From Pseudarthrobacter sp. NIBRBAC000502770 (GTDB lineage Bacteria > Actinomycetota > Actinomycetes > Actinomycetales > Micrococcaceae), in NCBI RefSeq assembly GCF_006517815.1, contig NZ_CP041198.1, positions 1,736,001 to 1,800,000 of the forward strand: a DNA stretch of 64,000 bases. The letters run 5' to 3'. This document shows positions 22,305 to 32,487 of the stretch, in pieces. Each line of letters begins with the position of its first letter. The first letter of the stretch is position 1. The notes beneath the pieces are model-generated. The model worked only from the letters and a program-made list of their open reading frames with translations. It was not told the DNA's origin and searched no databases. Made by a program: the position numbers and the translations under genes.

Positions 22305-23894
22305 GTGACAGACAGTCAGAAATCCGACGAAACAGCAACAGGCGCAAGCGACACCACGGCACCGGCCGCCGACGACGCTACCCTTCCTGCTGCAGATGCC
22401 GAGCAGGCACTCGTGACACCTGAAGCCACAGCTTCGGAGGAAGGCACCGCTGAAGTTGAGGCCGCCGCGGACGGTCCTGCAAAGCCCGAAGACCAGGCCG
22501 GCACGGGCACCGTCGCTGGCGCGGCCGCGCCGGCTCCCGGGCCCCGGCCGTCCGCACCGTCACCCGCTGCCTTTGCTTCGCGCCCCAAGCCGGCCGCCGC
22601 TGCCCCCGCTGCCGCACCGGCCCCCGCCGCACCCAGCACGTCCGTCGCCGAGGCCTCCAAGTGGGGCCGCGTGGAAGGCGACGGCCACGTTTACCTGACC
22701 ATCGACGGCGGCGAACACCCCGTGGGCCAGTACCCCGGCGTGAGCGGCGATGAGGCGCTGATCTACTTCGCCCGGAAATACGACGACGTCGTGGCGCAGA
22801 TTGTGCTCCTGGAACAGCGAGTCAGTTCCAAGGCTTCCAGCACCGACATGCAGAAGACGGTGGCGCACCTGCGTGAACAGCTCGCCGAACGCAACATGGT
22901 GGGCGACCTGCGGGCCGCCGAGGCCCGCCTGGACCAGCTGTCCGGGCAGATCACCGAGCTGGAGAAAGCGGAGAAGGCCGAACACGATGCCGTCCGCGCC
23001 TCCGAGCTCGCAGCCCGCGAAGCCATTGTTGCCGAAGCAGAACAGATTTCCGGCCAGGACCCCGCGCAGACCCAGTGGAAGACCTCCAGCGCCCGGATGA
23101 ACGAGTTGTTTGAGAACTGGAAAACTGCCCAGAAGAGCGGTGTGCGGCTGGGCCGGAGCAACGAGGATGCGCTGTGGAAGCGGTTCAGGGCTGCACGTAC
23201 CGTCTTTGACAGGCACCGCCGGGCCTACTTCTCCCAGCTGGACAGCAACAACTCGGCGGCCAAGGCCGCCAAGGAGAAGCTGATCGCCGAGGCTGAGGCG
23301 CTGTCCACCTCAACGGACTGGGGCTTCGCCGCCGGCGAATACCGCCGGCTGATGGACCAGTGGAAGGCATCGCCGCGCGCCAGCCGGAAGGACGATGACG
23401 CGCTCTGGGCCCGGTTCCGCGCCGCACAGGACGTGTTCTTCACCTCCCGGCAGGCTGCCAACGACGAGATCGACCAGGAGTACGCGGCAAACCTTACGGT
23501 AAAGGAGGAGCTGCTGGCGGAGGCCAACAGCATCCTGCCGGTGAAGGACCTGGCGGCAGCCAAGAAGGCACTCCAGTCCGTCCGCGACCGCTGGGAAGAC
23601 GCCGGCAAGGTGCCCCGTGCTGACATGGGCCGGATCGAGGCCGGACTCCGCAAGGTGGAGGATGCCGTCCGCCACGCCGAGGAAGAACAGTGGCAGCGGT
23701 CCAACCCGGAGCGGAAGGCACGCACCAACAGCGCGCTCTCGCAGCTGGAATCGGCCATTGCCGGGCTCCAGGAAGACCTCGCCAATGCCGAGAAGACCGG
23801 CGACCAGCGCAAGATCAAGGCCGCACAGGAGGCGCTCGAAGCCCGCCAGGCCTGGCTTGACCAGATCCAGCGTTCAGCAAGCGAGCTGTCCTGA
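22305..23894 (+). CDS. DUF349 repeat protein
   Basis: A 529-residue protein with an Ala/Pro/Glu low-complexity N-terminus (residues 1-115), a conserved segment GRVEGDGHVYLTIDGGEHPVGQYPG, a helical heptad-like stretch, then two to three DUF349 repeats; their hallmark DALWKRFRAARTVFDRHR recurs as DALWARFRAAQDVFFTSR. A coiled-coil-like tail closes it. DUF349 has no settled biochemical role; some members bind RNA or ribosomes. It starts with GTG at 22305 with no good Shine-Dalgarno. Confidence 0.9.
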   Translation: MTDSQKSDETATGASDTTAPAADDATLPAADAEQALVTPEATASEEGTAEVEAAADGPAKPEDQAGTGTVAGAAAPAPGPRPSAPSPAAFASRPKPAAAAPAAAPAPAAPSTSVAEASKWGRVEGDGHVYLTIDGGEHPVGQYPGVSGDEALIYFARKYDDVVAQIVLLEQRVSSKASSTDMQKTVAHLREQLAERNMVGDLRAAEARLDQLSGQITELEKAEKAEHDAVRASELAAREAIVAEAEQISGQDPAQTQWKTSSARMNELFENWKTAQKSGVRLGRSNEDALWKRFRAARTVFDRHRRAYFSQLDSNNSAAKAAKEKLIAEAEALSTSTDWGFAAGEYRRLMDQWKASPRASRKDDDALWARFRAAQDVFFTSRQAANDEIDQEYAANLTVKEELLAEANSILPVKDLAAAKKALQSVRDRWEDAGKVPRADMGRIEAGLRKVEDAVRHAEEEQWQRSNPERKARTNSALSQLESAIAGLQEDLANAEKTGDQRKIKAAQEALEARQAWLDQIQRSASELS

Positions 23895-23918
23895 CCTTCC
23901 AGCCCTGAGGTGAGGCCA

Positions 23919-23960
23919 CAGGCCCGGTCCCCGTTATCCACATAACCCGGACCGGGCCTG
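23919..23960 (+). terminator. Terminator after the DUF349 gene, with a DnaA-box sequence in its loop
   Basis: A 12-bp GC stem (23919-23930 with 23949-23960) encloses an inner GTTAT/ATAAC stem and is followed by TTCCCG. The top of the hairpin contains TTATCCACA (23934-23942), identical to the consensus DnaA box. Confidence 0.8.
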
Positions 23961-23994
23961 TTCCCGTTAATCGTGGTCCGGGCAGGATGGAGCC

Positions 23995-24768
23995 ATGGCC
24001 ACACCTCCAGGTTCATCCTCCGCCGGCCCGGGCCGGGAAGTGTCCGCTGCGCCCCCGCGGCAGGGATGCCCGACCGGCGGGACGGAAGGGGCTGCCCCGC
24101 CACGGTTTCCCGAACTCTATGCACCAGGGAAGCCCTTCGCCGGCCCCGAACTCCAATCATTGGCGGCCGACGGACTGCTGGCGCGCTTCCACCACAACGG
24201 CTACACCCTGCCCGGGCTTCCCCCGTCCCCGCAGCTGAGGGCACGGGCTGCGGCAGGGGCTGTTCCGGCGGCAATACGCCAGCGTGTGGTGGCGGGCCGG
24301 ATGACGGCCGCCTGGATCTACGGCTGCGCGGCGGAGCCGGACAGGCTGGCGCTGCTGGTGGATGCCAAGCGGCGCGTCTCCAGCCTGCGGAATACCCGCG
24401 GCTGCACGCTGCACGAAGTGAAGCTCGGACCGTTCGATGTGGTCAGCCTGGGCGGACTGATGGTTTCCAGCCCCCTGCGGACTGCCCTCGACATCGCCCT
24501 CCACGTGGAAACGGAGCGTGCCGTGCCCGCCCTCACCGGTTTGCTGGCCAGGCCGCAGCAGGACGTGCGGCTGCGGCTCCTGGTGCTCGCGATCGAGGCA
24601 ACACCGCGGGTTCCGCACAAGCGGGCTGCCTTGGAGAAGCTGGCTTTGCTAGCTCCGGCGCTTGTTTCCGGTAGTACGGTAGACGTCGAACACCCCGTCG
24701 ATCCTGCGGACGGCGCTGAGGACGTGGCTGAGGTACTTGGGGTCGCCCATCTCGAAAGCGAACTTTGA
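23995..24768 (+). CDS. AbiEi-like hypothetical protein overlapping the relA 3' end
   Basis: A 257-residue protein of a type frequent in Arthrobacter genomes and usually annotated as AbiEi-family antitoxin-like. The middle part ([23 protein letters not shown], then [21 protein letters not shown]) matches that style; the N-terminal 40 residues are Pro/Gly-rich filler. No toxin gene is adjacent, so a toxin-antitoxin role is unlikely. The last 40 codons (24649-24768) are antisense to the end of relA, beyond the HKRAALEKL stretch where I would expect the protein to end. It may have lost its original stop. Confidence 0.55.
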   Translation: MATPPGSSSAGPGREVSAAPPRQGCPTGGTEGAAPPRFPELYAPGKPFAGPELQSLAADGLLARFHHNGYTLPGLPPSPQLRARAAAGAVPAAIRQRVVAGRMTAAWIYGCAAEPDRLALLVDAKRRVSSLRNTRGCTLHEVKLGPFDVVSLGGLMVSSPLRTALDIALHVETERAVPALTGLLARPQQDVRLRLLVLAIEATPRVPHKRAALEKLALLAPALVSGSTVDVEHPVDPADGAEDVAEVLGVAHLESEL

Positions 24769-27060
24769 GATGGCCACCCGGTCCGTCGAGGTGTGGACGC
24801 TGGCAGCAAGGATATTGACGTGGTTGTCCGAGAGGACGCGTGTGACATCCGAGAGCAATGACTTGCGGTCCAGCGCCTCCACCTGGATTTCCACCAGGAA
24901 GACGCTGGACTGGGTGGGCGCCCAGTCCACATCCACGATCCGGTCCGGCTGGTCCTTCAGGTCCGAGATGTTGGTGCAGTCGGTGCGGTGCACGGAGACA
25001 CCTGAACCCCTGGTCACGAAGCCAAGAATCGGGTCGGGGGGAACGGGCGTGCAGCAGCGTGCCAGCTTCACCCACACGTCACCAACGCCGCGGACCACCA
25101 CACCGGAGTCGGAGAAGCGGGCCTTGGTGACCTGGGTGGGGATGCTGACCTCTTCGACGTCATCATCGGCACTCTCGTTGCCTCCCAGGCTTTCGATGAG
25201 CTTTTCCATGACGGACTGGGCAGATGTATGCCCGTCGCCGACGCCGGCGTACAGGCCGGAGATGTCCGCATATTTGAATTCCTCGGCCACTACGGCCAGG
25301 GCCTCATGGGTCATCAACCGCTGCAGCGGCAGGTTCTGTTTCCGCATGGCGCGGGTCAACAGTTCCTTGCCGCGGTCAATCGCTTCTTCGCGGCGTTCCT
25401 TGCTGAACCACTGGCGGATCTTGTTGCGGGCACGGGCGCTCTTGACGAAGTGCTGCCAGTCCTGGCTTGGTCCTGCCCCTTCTGCCTTGGAGGTGAAAAT
25501 TTCCACCCAGTCGCCGTGGTTCAGTTCGCTGTTGAGCGGGACCAGCTTGCCGTTGACCCGTGCACCAATGGTGCGGTGGCCCACCTCGGTGTGCACGGCG
25601 TAGGCGAAGTCCACCGGGGTTGAACCGGCGGGCAGCGCCATGACCTCGCCCTTGGGGGTGAAGACGAACACTTCGCGGGCGTTGATCTCAAACCGCAGCG
25701 AATCCAGGAACTCCCCTGGATCGGACGTTTCCTGCTGCCAGTCCACCAGGGAGCGCAGCCATCCCATGTCGCCGTCGCGGGGGCTTCCGGGGCCCACCGC
25801 GGTGCGGTTGGGCTGGTCCTTGTACTTCCAGTGGGCCGCCACGCCGTACTCGGCCCGGCGGTGCATCTCATGGGTGCGGATCTGGATCTCCACCGGTTTG
25901 CCGCCAGGGCCGATCACGGTGGTGTGCAGGGACTGGTACATGTTGAATTTGGGCATCGCGATGTAGTCCTTGAACCTGCCGGGCAGGGGGTTCCAGCGCG
26001 AATGCATGATGCCCAGGGCGGCGTAACAGTCCCGGACGGAATCGACCAGCACACGGACGCCCATGAGGTCGTTGATGTCGTCGAAGTCCTTGTCCCGGAC
26101 AATCATCTTTTGGTAGATGGAGTAGTAGTGCTTGGGCCGGCCGGTAATGGTGGCTTTGATTTTGGCGCCGCGCAGATCCTCGGTGATCTGGTCACGGATG
26201 ACGCCCAGGCTCTTTTCCCGCTCGGGGGTCCGGTCCCCCACCATCCTGACGATTTCCTCGTACACCTTGGGATAGAGCGCAGCGAAGGACAGGTCCTCCA
26301 GCTCCCACTTGATGGTGTTCATGCCGAGGCGGTGCGCCAGCGGAGCGAAGATTTCCAGGGTTTCGCGGGCTTTGCGGGCGGACGATTCTGCGGACACGAA
26401 GCGCCAGGTGCGGGCGTTGTGCAACCGGTCCGCGAGCTTGATCATCAGGACGCGGATGTCCTTGGCCATGGCCACGACCATTTTGCGGACAGTCTCCGAC
26501 TGGGCAGCCTCGCCGAAGCTGACCTTGTCCAGTTTGGTCACGCCGTCCACCAGCATTGCCACTTCCGGGCCAAAGTCCCGCTTCAGGTCAGCAAGGGTAT
26601 AGGGGGTGTCCTCGACAGTGTCGTGCAGCAGTGCCGCAGCCAGGGTGGTGCCGCTGAGGCCGAGCTCGGCCAGGATGGTGGCCACCGCCACCGGGTGGGT
26701 GATGTACGGGTCGCCGCTCTTGCGCTTCTGCCCGCGGTGGCTGCGCTCGGCAACGTCGAAGGCGCGCTGGATGAGGTCGAAGTCCTCTTTGGGATTGTTG
26801 GCCCGGACCGTCCGCAGCAATGGCTCAAGGATGGGCGAATACGTGGCCGTTCCGCGGCCGGTCAGGCGGGCAAGCCGGGACCGGGTGCGCTCCCTGCGGC
26901 CGGGAAACGTGGCGCGTGAACCAGAGTTGTCCACGGGAACCAACGATCCAGGGCGCGCCGGGGATGCCATACCGGCCTGTACACCGGCAGGATTCTTTTC
27001 ATCCTCCGCCGTAGGCACCGACGCCGATCGTTCTTCCAATGAAGCACCCCTCACCACCAT
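24649..27060 (-). CDS. relA: Bifunctional (p)ppGpp synthetase/hydrolase
   Basis: Long RSH protein (about 800 residues) making and degrading the stringent alarmone. Domain order: HD hydrolase domain with [13 protein letters not shown] near 150, synthetase domain with [11 protein letters not shown] and [20 protein letters not shown] domain ([19 protein letters not shown]), zinc-finger/helical region with [16 protein letters not shown], and a C-terminal ACT domain ([20 protein letters not shown]). The annotated ATG at 27060 has no Shine-Dalgarno; a TTG about 21 bases downstream preceded by AGGGG is an alternative. Its end overlaps the convergent AbiEi-like gene by 120 bp. Confidence 0.96.
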   Translation of the reverse strand: MVVRGASLEERSASVPTAEDEKNPAGVQAGMASPARPGSLVPVDNSGSRATFPGRRERTRSRLARLTGRGTATYSPILEPLLRTVRANNPKEDFDLIQRAFDVAERSHRGQKRKSGDPYITHPVAVATILAELGLSGTTLAAALLHDTVEDTPYTLADLKRDFGPEVAMLVDGVTKLDKVSFGEAAQSETVRKMVVAMAKDIRVLMIKLADRLHNARTWRFVSAESSARKARETLEIFAPLAHRLGMNTIKWELEDLSFAALYPKVYEEIVRMVGDRTPEREKSLGVIRDQITEDLRGAKIKATITGRPKHYYSIYQKMIVRDKDFDDINDLMGVRVLVDSVRDCYAALGIMHSRWNPLPGRFKDYIAMPKFNMYQSLHTTVIGPGGKPVEIQIRTHEMHRRAEYGVAAHWKYKDQPNRTAVGPGSPRDGDMGWLRSLVDWQQETSDPGEFLDSLRFEINAREVFVFTPKGEVMALPAGSTPVDFAYAVHTEVGHRTIGARVNGKLVPLNSELNHGDWVEIFTSKAEGAGPSQDWQHFVKSARARNKIRQWFSKERREEAIDRGKELLTRAMRKQNLPLQRLMTHEALAVVAEEFKYADISGLYAGVGDGHTSAQSVMEKLIESLGGNESADDDVEEVSIPTQVTKARFSDSGVVVRGVGDVWVKLARCCTPVPPDPILGFVTRGSGVSVHRTDCTNISDLKDQPDRIVDVDWAPTQSSVFLVEIQVEALDRKSLLSDVTRVLSDNHVNILAASVHTSTDRVAISKFAFEMGDPKYLSHVLSAVRRIDGVFDVYRTTGNKRRS

Positions 27061-27120
27061 TTAATTACCCCAGTCTATTCCCCAAGGCAGCGACTTTTAT
27101 AACCGGTCCCGCATACGCGG

Positions 27121-27155
27121 GGACCGGGCAACGCAGAGTCTGCGTTGCCCGGTCC
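27121..27155. terminator. secF terminator hairpin
   Basis: A perfect 17-bp inverted repeat with a one-base centre (27121-27137, 27139-27155) lies 32 bases after the secF stop and 66 bases before relA. It separates the secDF transcript from relA. Confidence 0.85.
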
Positions 27156-27187
27156 TGGAGGGAGCAGCCGGCGCCGTCGGGGGCGGG

Positions 27188-28204
27188 TCAGGCCTTGGCA
27201 GGCGAGGCGGGAACTGCGCGTTCCGCCGCGCCTGCGCGCCGTTGTTCGACGCGCCGTGCCTGCTTGACCAGGTCCGGTTCGCCCTGGCGGAGCCAGGCGT
27301 ACAGCGGGGCTGCGACGAAGATTGTCGCAGCGGTGCCGATCAGGATCCCGACGAACAGGGCCAGGGACAGGTCGCGGAGGGTTCCGGCGCCGAGGAGCCC
27401 GGCGCCGATGAACAGGATGGCACCCACGGGGAGGATTGCCACCATCATGGTGTTGATGGAGCGCACCAGGGTCTGGTTGACGGCGAGGTTGACCTCCTCA
27501 CCGAATGTCCGGCGGGTGGAGGCATCAATGCCGGAGGTGTTTTCCCGGATCTTGTCGAAGACCACCACAGTGTCGTACAGAGAGTAGCTGAGAACCGTGA
27601 GGAACCCGATGATGGCTGACGGCGTGACCTCAAAATCGCTGAGGGCATAAACGCCAGCCGTGATGAACATGGTCACGGCCATGCCGGCAAGCGCCGAGAG
27701 GGACATCTTCCAGGTGCGGAAGTACAGGGCCATGAGCAGCGCCGCGAGGAGGACAAAAACCACCAGGCCAATGAGCGCCTGCTTGGTCACGTCGGCGCCC
27801 CAGGTGGGGCCAACGAACGTTGAGGTTACCTCGTTGTCAGTCACCCCGTAGGCGCCGGTGAGGCCCTGCTTGATCCGGAGGGTTTCGTCGTCGGTCAGCT
27901 TGTCCGTCTGGATGCGCATGGTGTTTCCGGCGACGTTGGCCACGCGGGGAACACTGCCGGCCACAACATCGGTCACGGCTTTCTCGCCGATTGTGGCGTC
28001 CGTGGTCTTGACGTTCGATACCGTGAATTCCGAGCCTCCGCGGAACTCGATACCGAGGTTGAAGCCACCCTTGGCCACCGGGACAATGATGGACAACGCC
28101 ACTCCAACCAGGGCGATGATGAACCAGATCTTCTTGGCCCCTACGAAGTCGTAGGAACGCTTTCCGGTGTAGAGCTCGTTGCCGAATGTGGCGAAGCCTG
28201 ACAT
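27188..28204 (-). CDS. secF: Protein translocase subunit SecF
   Basis: Six-TM RND-type subunit that uses proton motive force to assist SecYEG export. The 338-residue protein has TM1 (IWFIIALVGVALSIIVPV), the periplasmic motif NLGIEFRGGSEF, and the conserved inner-membrane motifs IGFLTVLSYSLYDTVVVFDKIREN and ALFVGILIGTAATIF. It starts immediately at the secD stop (28204), with one base shared. The tail is basic (VEQRRAGAAERAVP). Confidence 0.96.
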   Translation of the reverse strand: MSGFATFGNELYTGKRSYDFVGAKKIWFIIALVGVALSIIVPVAKGGFNLGIEFRGGSEFTVSNVKTTDATIGEKAVTDVVAGSVPRVANVAGNTMRIQTDKLTDDETLRIKQGLTGAYGVTDNEVTSTFVGPTWGADVTKQALIGLVVFVLLAALLMALYFRTWKMSLSALAGMAVTMFITAGVYALSDFEVTPSAIIGFLTVLSYSLYDTVVVFDKIRENTSGIDASTRRTFGEEVNLAVNQTLVRSINTMMVAILPVGAILFIGAGLLGAGTLRDLSLALFVGILIGTAATIFVAAPLYAWLRQGEPDLVKQARRVEQRRAGAAERAVPASPAKA

Positions 28205-29958
28205 TACTTGTCCTCCTTCGCGGACGTCTTGGAGGAGCCGGCAAGCTGTTCCTGCTTCTCAGCCAGGCGCCGTTCGGCGATGGTCATGCGGCGCTCGGCT
28301 TCGGCCGCCGCACCGGTGTTCTTGGTCCGGACCACCACAGGCCTGTCTTCGGGAGTACGGACACGCCCTGCGCCGCGGTACAGCGGTACGGCGCCCAGCC
28401 GTTCGGGGTCCAGGCCGGAGAACTTGTGGCCTTCACCGAAGAAGCGGGTTCGGGCCAGCAGCTGCAGCGTGGGGTGGGTGAACATGAACACCACGATGAG
28501 GTCGGCGATGGCCGTCAGGCCCAGCGTGAACGCAAAGCCGCGGACGTTGCCCACGGCCACGAAGTACAGGACCAGGGCGGCCAGGAGGTTGACGGCCTTG
28601 GAGGCAAGAACCGTCCGTTTGGCGCGCTTCCAGCCGTTTTCGACGGCGGACACCAGGCCGCGCCCTTCGCGCAGTTCATCGCGGATGCGCTCAAAGTAGA
28701 CGATGAAGGAGTCGGCCGTCTGGCCGATGGCCACGATGATGCCGGCAACGCCTGCCAGGGACAGCCGGTAGTTCTCCGTCCAGCCCAGGATCGCGATGGC
28801 CAGGTACGTCAGGGCGCCGGCCACCACCAGCGAGGCAATGGTGACGAAACCCAGGGCGCGGTACTGGAACAGCGAGTAGACCACCACGAGCAGGAGCCCG
28901 ATGAGGCCGGCCAGCAGGCCCATGCGCAACTGTTCACCACCCAGTGTCGCGGAGATCTGCTGTTCGCTCTGGATGTCGAAGCTGATGGGAAGGGCACCGA
29001 ACTTCAGCTGGTCGGACAGCGCCTTGGCCGTCTGCTCGGTGAAGCCGCCGGTGATTTGCGGACGCCCGTCGGTGATCACAGCCAGCGATCGCGGGGCGGA
29101 AATGACCTGGTCGTCCAGCACAATGGCGAACTGGGACTTGGGGTCGGTGCCGGACTCGCCGCCGGCGGCCACGTAGAACTGGTTCAGGCGCTGGGTGACG
29201 TCCTTGAACTTGGCCGTGCCGTCAGCGTCGAACTGGATGTTGACGGCCCAGTCATTTGTGACGGCACCCTGCGCACCCTGCTGCAGCTGGAAGGACGAGG
29301 TCACAATGTTCGTCCCCTTGACCTCTACCGGGCCAAGGATGTACTTGATCGCCGGAGACTTGTCAGTAGCAGGCTCGCAGGTCACGAGCGGCTTGGTGGG
29401 ATCGGAGCGCTGGGACTTCTCGGGGGCGCTGTTGCAGTCAAGTGCTTCGAACTGCTTGTAGATCTCGGGAGTGATCCAGTTGGTATCGCTGCTGTTGGCC
29501 GGAGCGGCCGTCGGCTTGGGCAGCTGGTCCTCGGGTGTCTGTTGCTCCGGCGGCACCGCGGCGCCATCTCCGTTGAGGAGGACGGGACGGAAATTCATGT
29601 CCGCGGACGCCTGGATCAGGTTCCGGGTTTCCGCAGAGGGCGTTCCGGGAAGGCTGACCACCACGTTGCGCCCGGACTGGGTGCTGATCTCAGCTTCGGA
29701 CACGCCGGAGCCGTCAACGCGCTGCCGGATGATCGCTACGGCCTGGTTGAGCTGCTGTTCGTTGATGTCCGAACCACCCTCCACCTTGGGCGCCAGGATC
29801 ATCTGGGTACCGCCCTCGAGGTCCAGCGCCAGTTTGGGGGCCCAGCTGGCCTGCCCCGCGACGGTGCCGCCTGCCAGGACGGCGGTCAGCGCAGCCAGGA
29901 GTACGCCAAGCCAGACCAGGACGCGGAGCCCTGGTTTCTTGCGGCCAGTTCGTGCCAT
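28204..29958 (-). CDS. secD: Protein translocase subunit SecD
   Basis: RND-type partner of SecF, 584 residues. It shows TM1 (VLVWLGVLLAALTAVLAG), the motif LALDLEGGTQMIL at the start of the periplasmic domain, a large periplasmic P1 domain with Pro/Ser-rich insert (TPEDQLPKPTAAPANSSDTN), then TM2-6 with GLIGLLLVVVYSLFQYRALG and the D/R motif QTADSFIVYFERIRDELREG. A cytosolic tail of about 70 residues, Arg/Glu-rich, follows TM6. Part of the yajC-secD-secF operon. Confidence 0.96.
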   Translation of the reverse strand: MARTGRKKPGLRVLVWLGVLLAALTAVLAGGTVAGQASWAPKLALDLEGGTQMILAPKVEGGSDINEQQLNQAVAIIRQRVDGSGVSEAEISTQSGRNVVVSLPGTPSAETRNLIQASADMNFRPVLLNGDGAAVPPEQQTPEDQLPKPTAAPANSSDTNWITPEIYKQFEALDCNSAPEKSQRSDPTKPLVTCEPATDKSPAIKYILGPVEVKGTNIVTSSFQLQQGAQGAVTNDWAVNIQFDADGTAKFKDVTQRLNQFYVAAGGESGTDPKSQFAIVLDDQVISAPRSLAVITDGRPQITGGFTEQTAKALSDQLKFGALPISFDIQSEQQISATLGGEQLRMGLLAGLIGLLLVVVYSLFQYRALGFVTIASLVVAGALTYLAIAILGWTENYRLSLAGVAGIIVAIGQTADSFIVYFERIRDELREGRGLVSAVENGWKRAKRTVLASKAVNLLAALVLYFVAVGNVRGFAFTLGLTAIADLIVVFMFTHPTLQLLARTRFFGEGHKFSGLDPERLGAVPLYRGAGRVRTPEDRPVVVRTKNTGAAAEAERRMTIAERRLAEKQEQLAGSSKTSAKEDK

Positions 29959-30057
29959 TGTCGATCTTTCTCTTATTCGCGGAAGAACCGCCGGCGCGGG
30001 TTGTTACCTGCGCCGGCGGCGATCCGCAGCGGTAGAGGGAGGAAGCGGCCAGCGGGC

Positions 30058-30474
30058 CTAGCTGTCCTTCTTGCCCTCGTCGTTGAGGCGCTTCAGGGTT
30101 TCGTCCGGGGTCTCGGTACCTGTGGAGGTGCTCCCGGCATCCGGGGCGGTCAGGGATGATGCGTCGTCCGGCACTACCGGCGAAGCAGCGGCGGCCTCGG
30201 CAGCGGCCTCCGCGGCAGGCTCGACGACCTTGGTGACCGCCTGGCGGTGGACGGTGGCCAGGTTGCCGGGGGAAAGTTCAAGGGTGACCTTGTTGTCGGC
30301 GTCGTCGATGTCCACGATCCGGCCGAAAAGGCCAAAGCTGGTCATGACCTCCACGCCCGGGCCAAACTTCGACTGGAGCTCTGCCTGCTGCTGCTGCGTC
30401 TTCTTGTTGCGGCGGAACATCATGAAGATGAACACGCCGAGCATGACGAACAGGAGGATTGACATTGGATCCAA
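30058..30474 (-). CDS. yajC: Preprotein translocase accessory subunit YajC
   Basis: Small single-TM partner of SecDF. The TM helix (ILLFVMLGVFIFMMFRR) at the N-terminus is followed by the YajC domain (VMTSFGLFGRIVDIDDADNKVTLEL) and an Ala/Glu/Thr-rich tail. The frame is open far upstream. The start is either TTG at 30474, giving the DPMSILLF N-terminus usual in relatives, or ATG at 30465; neither has a strong ribosome-binding site. It lies 100 bp before secD and 200 bp after ruvB. Confidence 0.9.
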   Translation of the reverse strand: MDPMSILLFVMLGVFIFMMFRRNKKTQQQQAELQSKFGPGVEVMTSFGLFGRIVDIDDADNKVTLELSPGNLATVHRQAVTKVVEPAAEAAAEAAAASPVVPDDASSLTAPDAGSTSTGTETPDETLKRLNDEGKKDS

Positions 30475-30674
30475 GGGGAATTCCGTTCTTTTGCGTGGTG
30501 CTGCTGGTTTTCCAGCGACGTCGGCCTCGCTTCGGCCGGGGTGGTTGGCTCCGCAGGCAGAACGCCTGACGTGTCCTTCCCCAAGCGACGGGGGCGTCAG
30601 GGCCACCCGCGAAACAAAGACCCGAGCGTGCCGGGCGTCATACCAGTCTAAAGGGAAAAGCTGAACAGAGCCTG

Positions 30675-31760
30675 CTATTGGCTCTCCGGGGCCCAGTCCC
30701 CGGCTGCTTCGGGGTCCCCGCCGGGCTCGAACAGGTCCAGCTGCTCCTGCGCGAAGACGCCGGACGGGATGGCATACCCCAGGTGGGTCCACGCCGGCGC
30801 CATGGCAATCCTGCCCCGCGGCGTACGTCCCAGCAGGCCTTCGCGGACCAGGAAAGGCTCCGCCACCGTCTCCACCGTTTCGGTTTCCTCACCCACCGCG
30901 ATGGCAAGGGTGGACAGTCCCACGGGACCGCCGCCGAACTTGGTGATCAGGGCGTCGAGGACGGCGCGGTCCAGCCGGTCCAGCCCCTTCTTGTCCACTT
31001 CATACATGTCGAGGGCGGCGGATGCGGTCCTGGCGTCGATTTGCTCGACTCCGTGCACCAGCGCCCAGTCGCGGACCCGGCGCAGGAGACGGTTGGCGAT
31101 GCGGGGGGTGCCCCGGGAACGGCCGGCGATCTCGGCGAATCCTGCGGAGTTGACCTTGAGGTCCAGCAGCCCGGCAGACCGTCGGAGGACCAGTTCGAGC
31201 TCCGCTACGGAGTAGAACTCGAGGTGCCCGGTGAAGCCGAACCGGTCGCGCAGCGGGCCCGGGAGCAGCCCGGCACGGGTGGTGGCACCCACCAGGGTGA
31301 ACGGCGGCAGCTCCAATGGGATGGCGGTGGCACCGGCGCCCTTGCCCACCACGATGTCGACGCGGAAGTCCTCCATGGCCATGTACAGCATTTCCTCGGC
31401 GGGCCGCGACATGCGGTGGATCTCGTCGAGGAACAGGACCTCGCCCTCTGACAGCGAGGACAGGATGGCGGCGAGGTCTCCGGCATGCTGGATGGCCGGA
31501 CCGCTGCTGAGGCGCAAGGGAGCGTTCATTTCCGCGGCCACAATCATGGCGAGTGTGGTCTTGCCCAGGCCCGGCGGACCGGAAAACAGGACGTGGTCCG
31601 CGGTACGTCCACGCATCCGGGAAGCCTGCAGCACCAGCGAGAGTTGCTTCCGCACCCGGTGCTGGCCTACGAAGTCATCAAGGTTCTTGGGCCGCAGGGC
31701 CGCCTCGATGGCCCGCTCCTCCGGCTCCTCCCCCGCCGCAACCAGTGACGGTTCAGCCAC
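30675..31760 (-). CDS. ruvB: Holliday junction branch migration helicase RuvB
   Basis: AAA+ motor of the RuvABC complex, 361 residues. It has Walker [15 protein letters not shown], Walker [10 protein letters not shown], sensor I region [12 protein letters not shown], the arginine-finger segment GPLRDRFGF and a C-terminal winged-helix domain ([18 protein letters not shown]). Its start lies inside the last codons of ruvA (8-bp overlap), so the two are coupled. About 20 extra residues at the C-terminus ([15 protein letters not shown]) are not core. Confidence 0.97.
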   Translation of the reverse strand: MAEPSLVAAGEEPEERAIEAALRPKNLDDFVGQHRVRKQLSLVLQASRMRGRTADHVLFSGPPGLGKTTLAMIVAAEMNAPLRLSSGPAIQHAGDLAAILSSLSEGEVLFLDEIHRMSRPAEEMLYMAMEDFRVDIVVGKGAGATAIPLELPPFTLVGATTRAGLLPGPLRDRFGFTGHLEFYSVAELELVLRRSAGLLDLKVNSAGFAEIAGRSRGTPRIANRLLRRVRDWALVHGVEQIDARTASAALDMYEVDKKGLDRLDRAVLDALITKFGGGPVGLSTLAIAVGEETETVETVAEPFLVREGLLGRTPRGRIAMAPAWTHLGYAIPSGVFAQEQLDLFEPGGDPEAAGDWAPESQ

Positions 31761-32397
31761 GGGTGCCTACGCGGTTGCCGGCCCGGGCCCCGTCCTGTCC
31801 CAGCCACCGAAGCGTGGTCCGCAGGATTTCCGGCACGTTGCCGCGGAACGATACTTCAGGATCATCGGCGAGGGCCTTGTCGATGCTTGCAGAGGCGTCT
31901 TTTTCGGACCAGCCCAGGCTGGTCATGGCGGCCACCACCTGGGGCTTCCAGGAGGCTTCGGCCGGGGTGGCCGCACCCGCGGCTGCAGGGGTTCCGTGCG
32001 GGACGAGCTTTCCGGCCAGCTCCAGCACGATCCGCCCCGCCACCTTGGGTCCGATTCCGGGAACCTTGGTGAAGGTCTTGCTGTCCCCGGTATGCGCCGC
32101 CACCCGGACTGCCTCGGGATCGTGGACGGCCAGCACTGCGAGGGCCAGCCGGGGGCCCACCCCGCTGACACTGAGCAGGACGTCGAAAACTTCGCGTTCG
32201 TCGTCGGAATAGAAGCCGAAGAGCGTCAGCGAGTCCTCCCGGACAATCAAGGACGTGAACAGCTGGCCCTCGTCGCCCACGCGCAGCCGGCTGAGCGTCT
32301 GCGGTGTGGCGTTGACGCTCATCCCGGCACCGTTGAGGTCTATCACGGCCGTGGACAGGCCTACGTGCGCTACGGTTCCGCGGAGGAAACTGATCAA
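31753..32397 (-). CDS. ruvA: Holliday junction DNA-binding protein RuvA
   Basis: Tetrameric junction-binding subunit, 214 residues: N-terminal OB fold ([23 protein letters not shown]), two helix-hairpin-helix motifs ([16 protein letters not shown] and [19 protein letters not shown]), an acidic-free flexible Ala/Pro linker, and the C-terminal domain that touches RuvB ([19 protein letters not shown]). A 90-bp gap with a weak LexA-like sequence separates it from ruvC; it overlaps ruvB by 8 bp. Confidence 0.97.
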   Translation of the reverse strand: MISFLRGTVAHVGLSTAVIDLNGAGMSVNATPQTLSRLRVGDEGQLFTSLIVREDSLTLFGFYSDDEREVFDVLLSVSGVGPRLALAVLAVHDPEAVRVAAHTGDSKTFTKVPGIGPKVAGRIVLELAGKLVPHGTPAAAGAATPAEASWKPQVVAAMTSLGWSEKDASASIDKALADDPEVSFRGNVPEILRTTLRWLGQDGARAGNRVGTRG

Positions 32398-32487
32398 AGC
32401 CGGGCTCCCGTTGTACCGCCGGCCTCGTAACTGAGAACCCGGCTATCCGAACATATCTACGAATACCCTAGCAAGCGGCAGGGACAA

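Noticed and set aside
23995-24768. Type IV toxin-antitoxin system
   Set aside because: No AbiEii-like nucleotidyltransferase toxin gene is adjacent; only an antitoxin-like fold is suggested.
28186-30159. Open frame of about 650 codons antisense to secD
   Set aside because: Same cause; low-complexity Gly/His/Gln-rich translation without a family match and without a ribosome-binding site.
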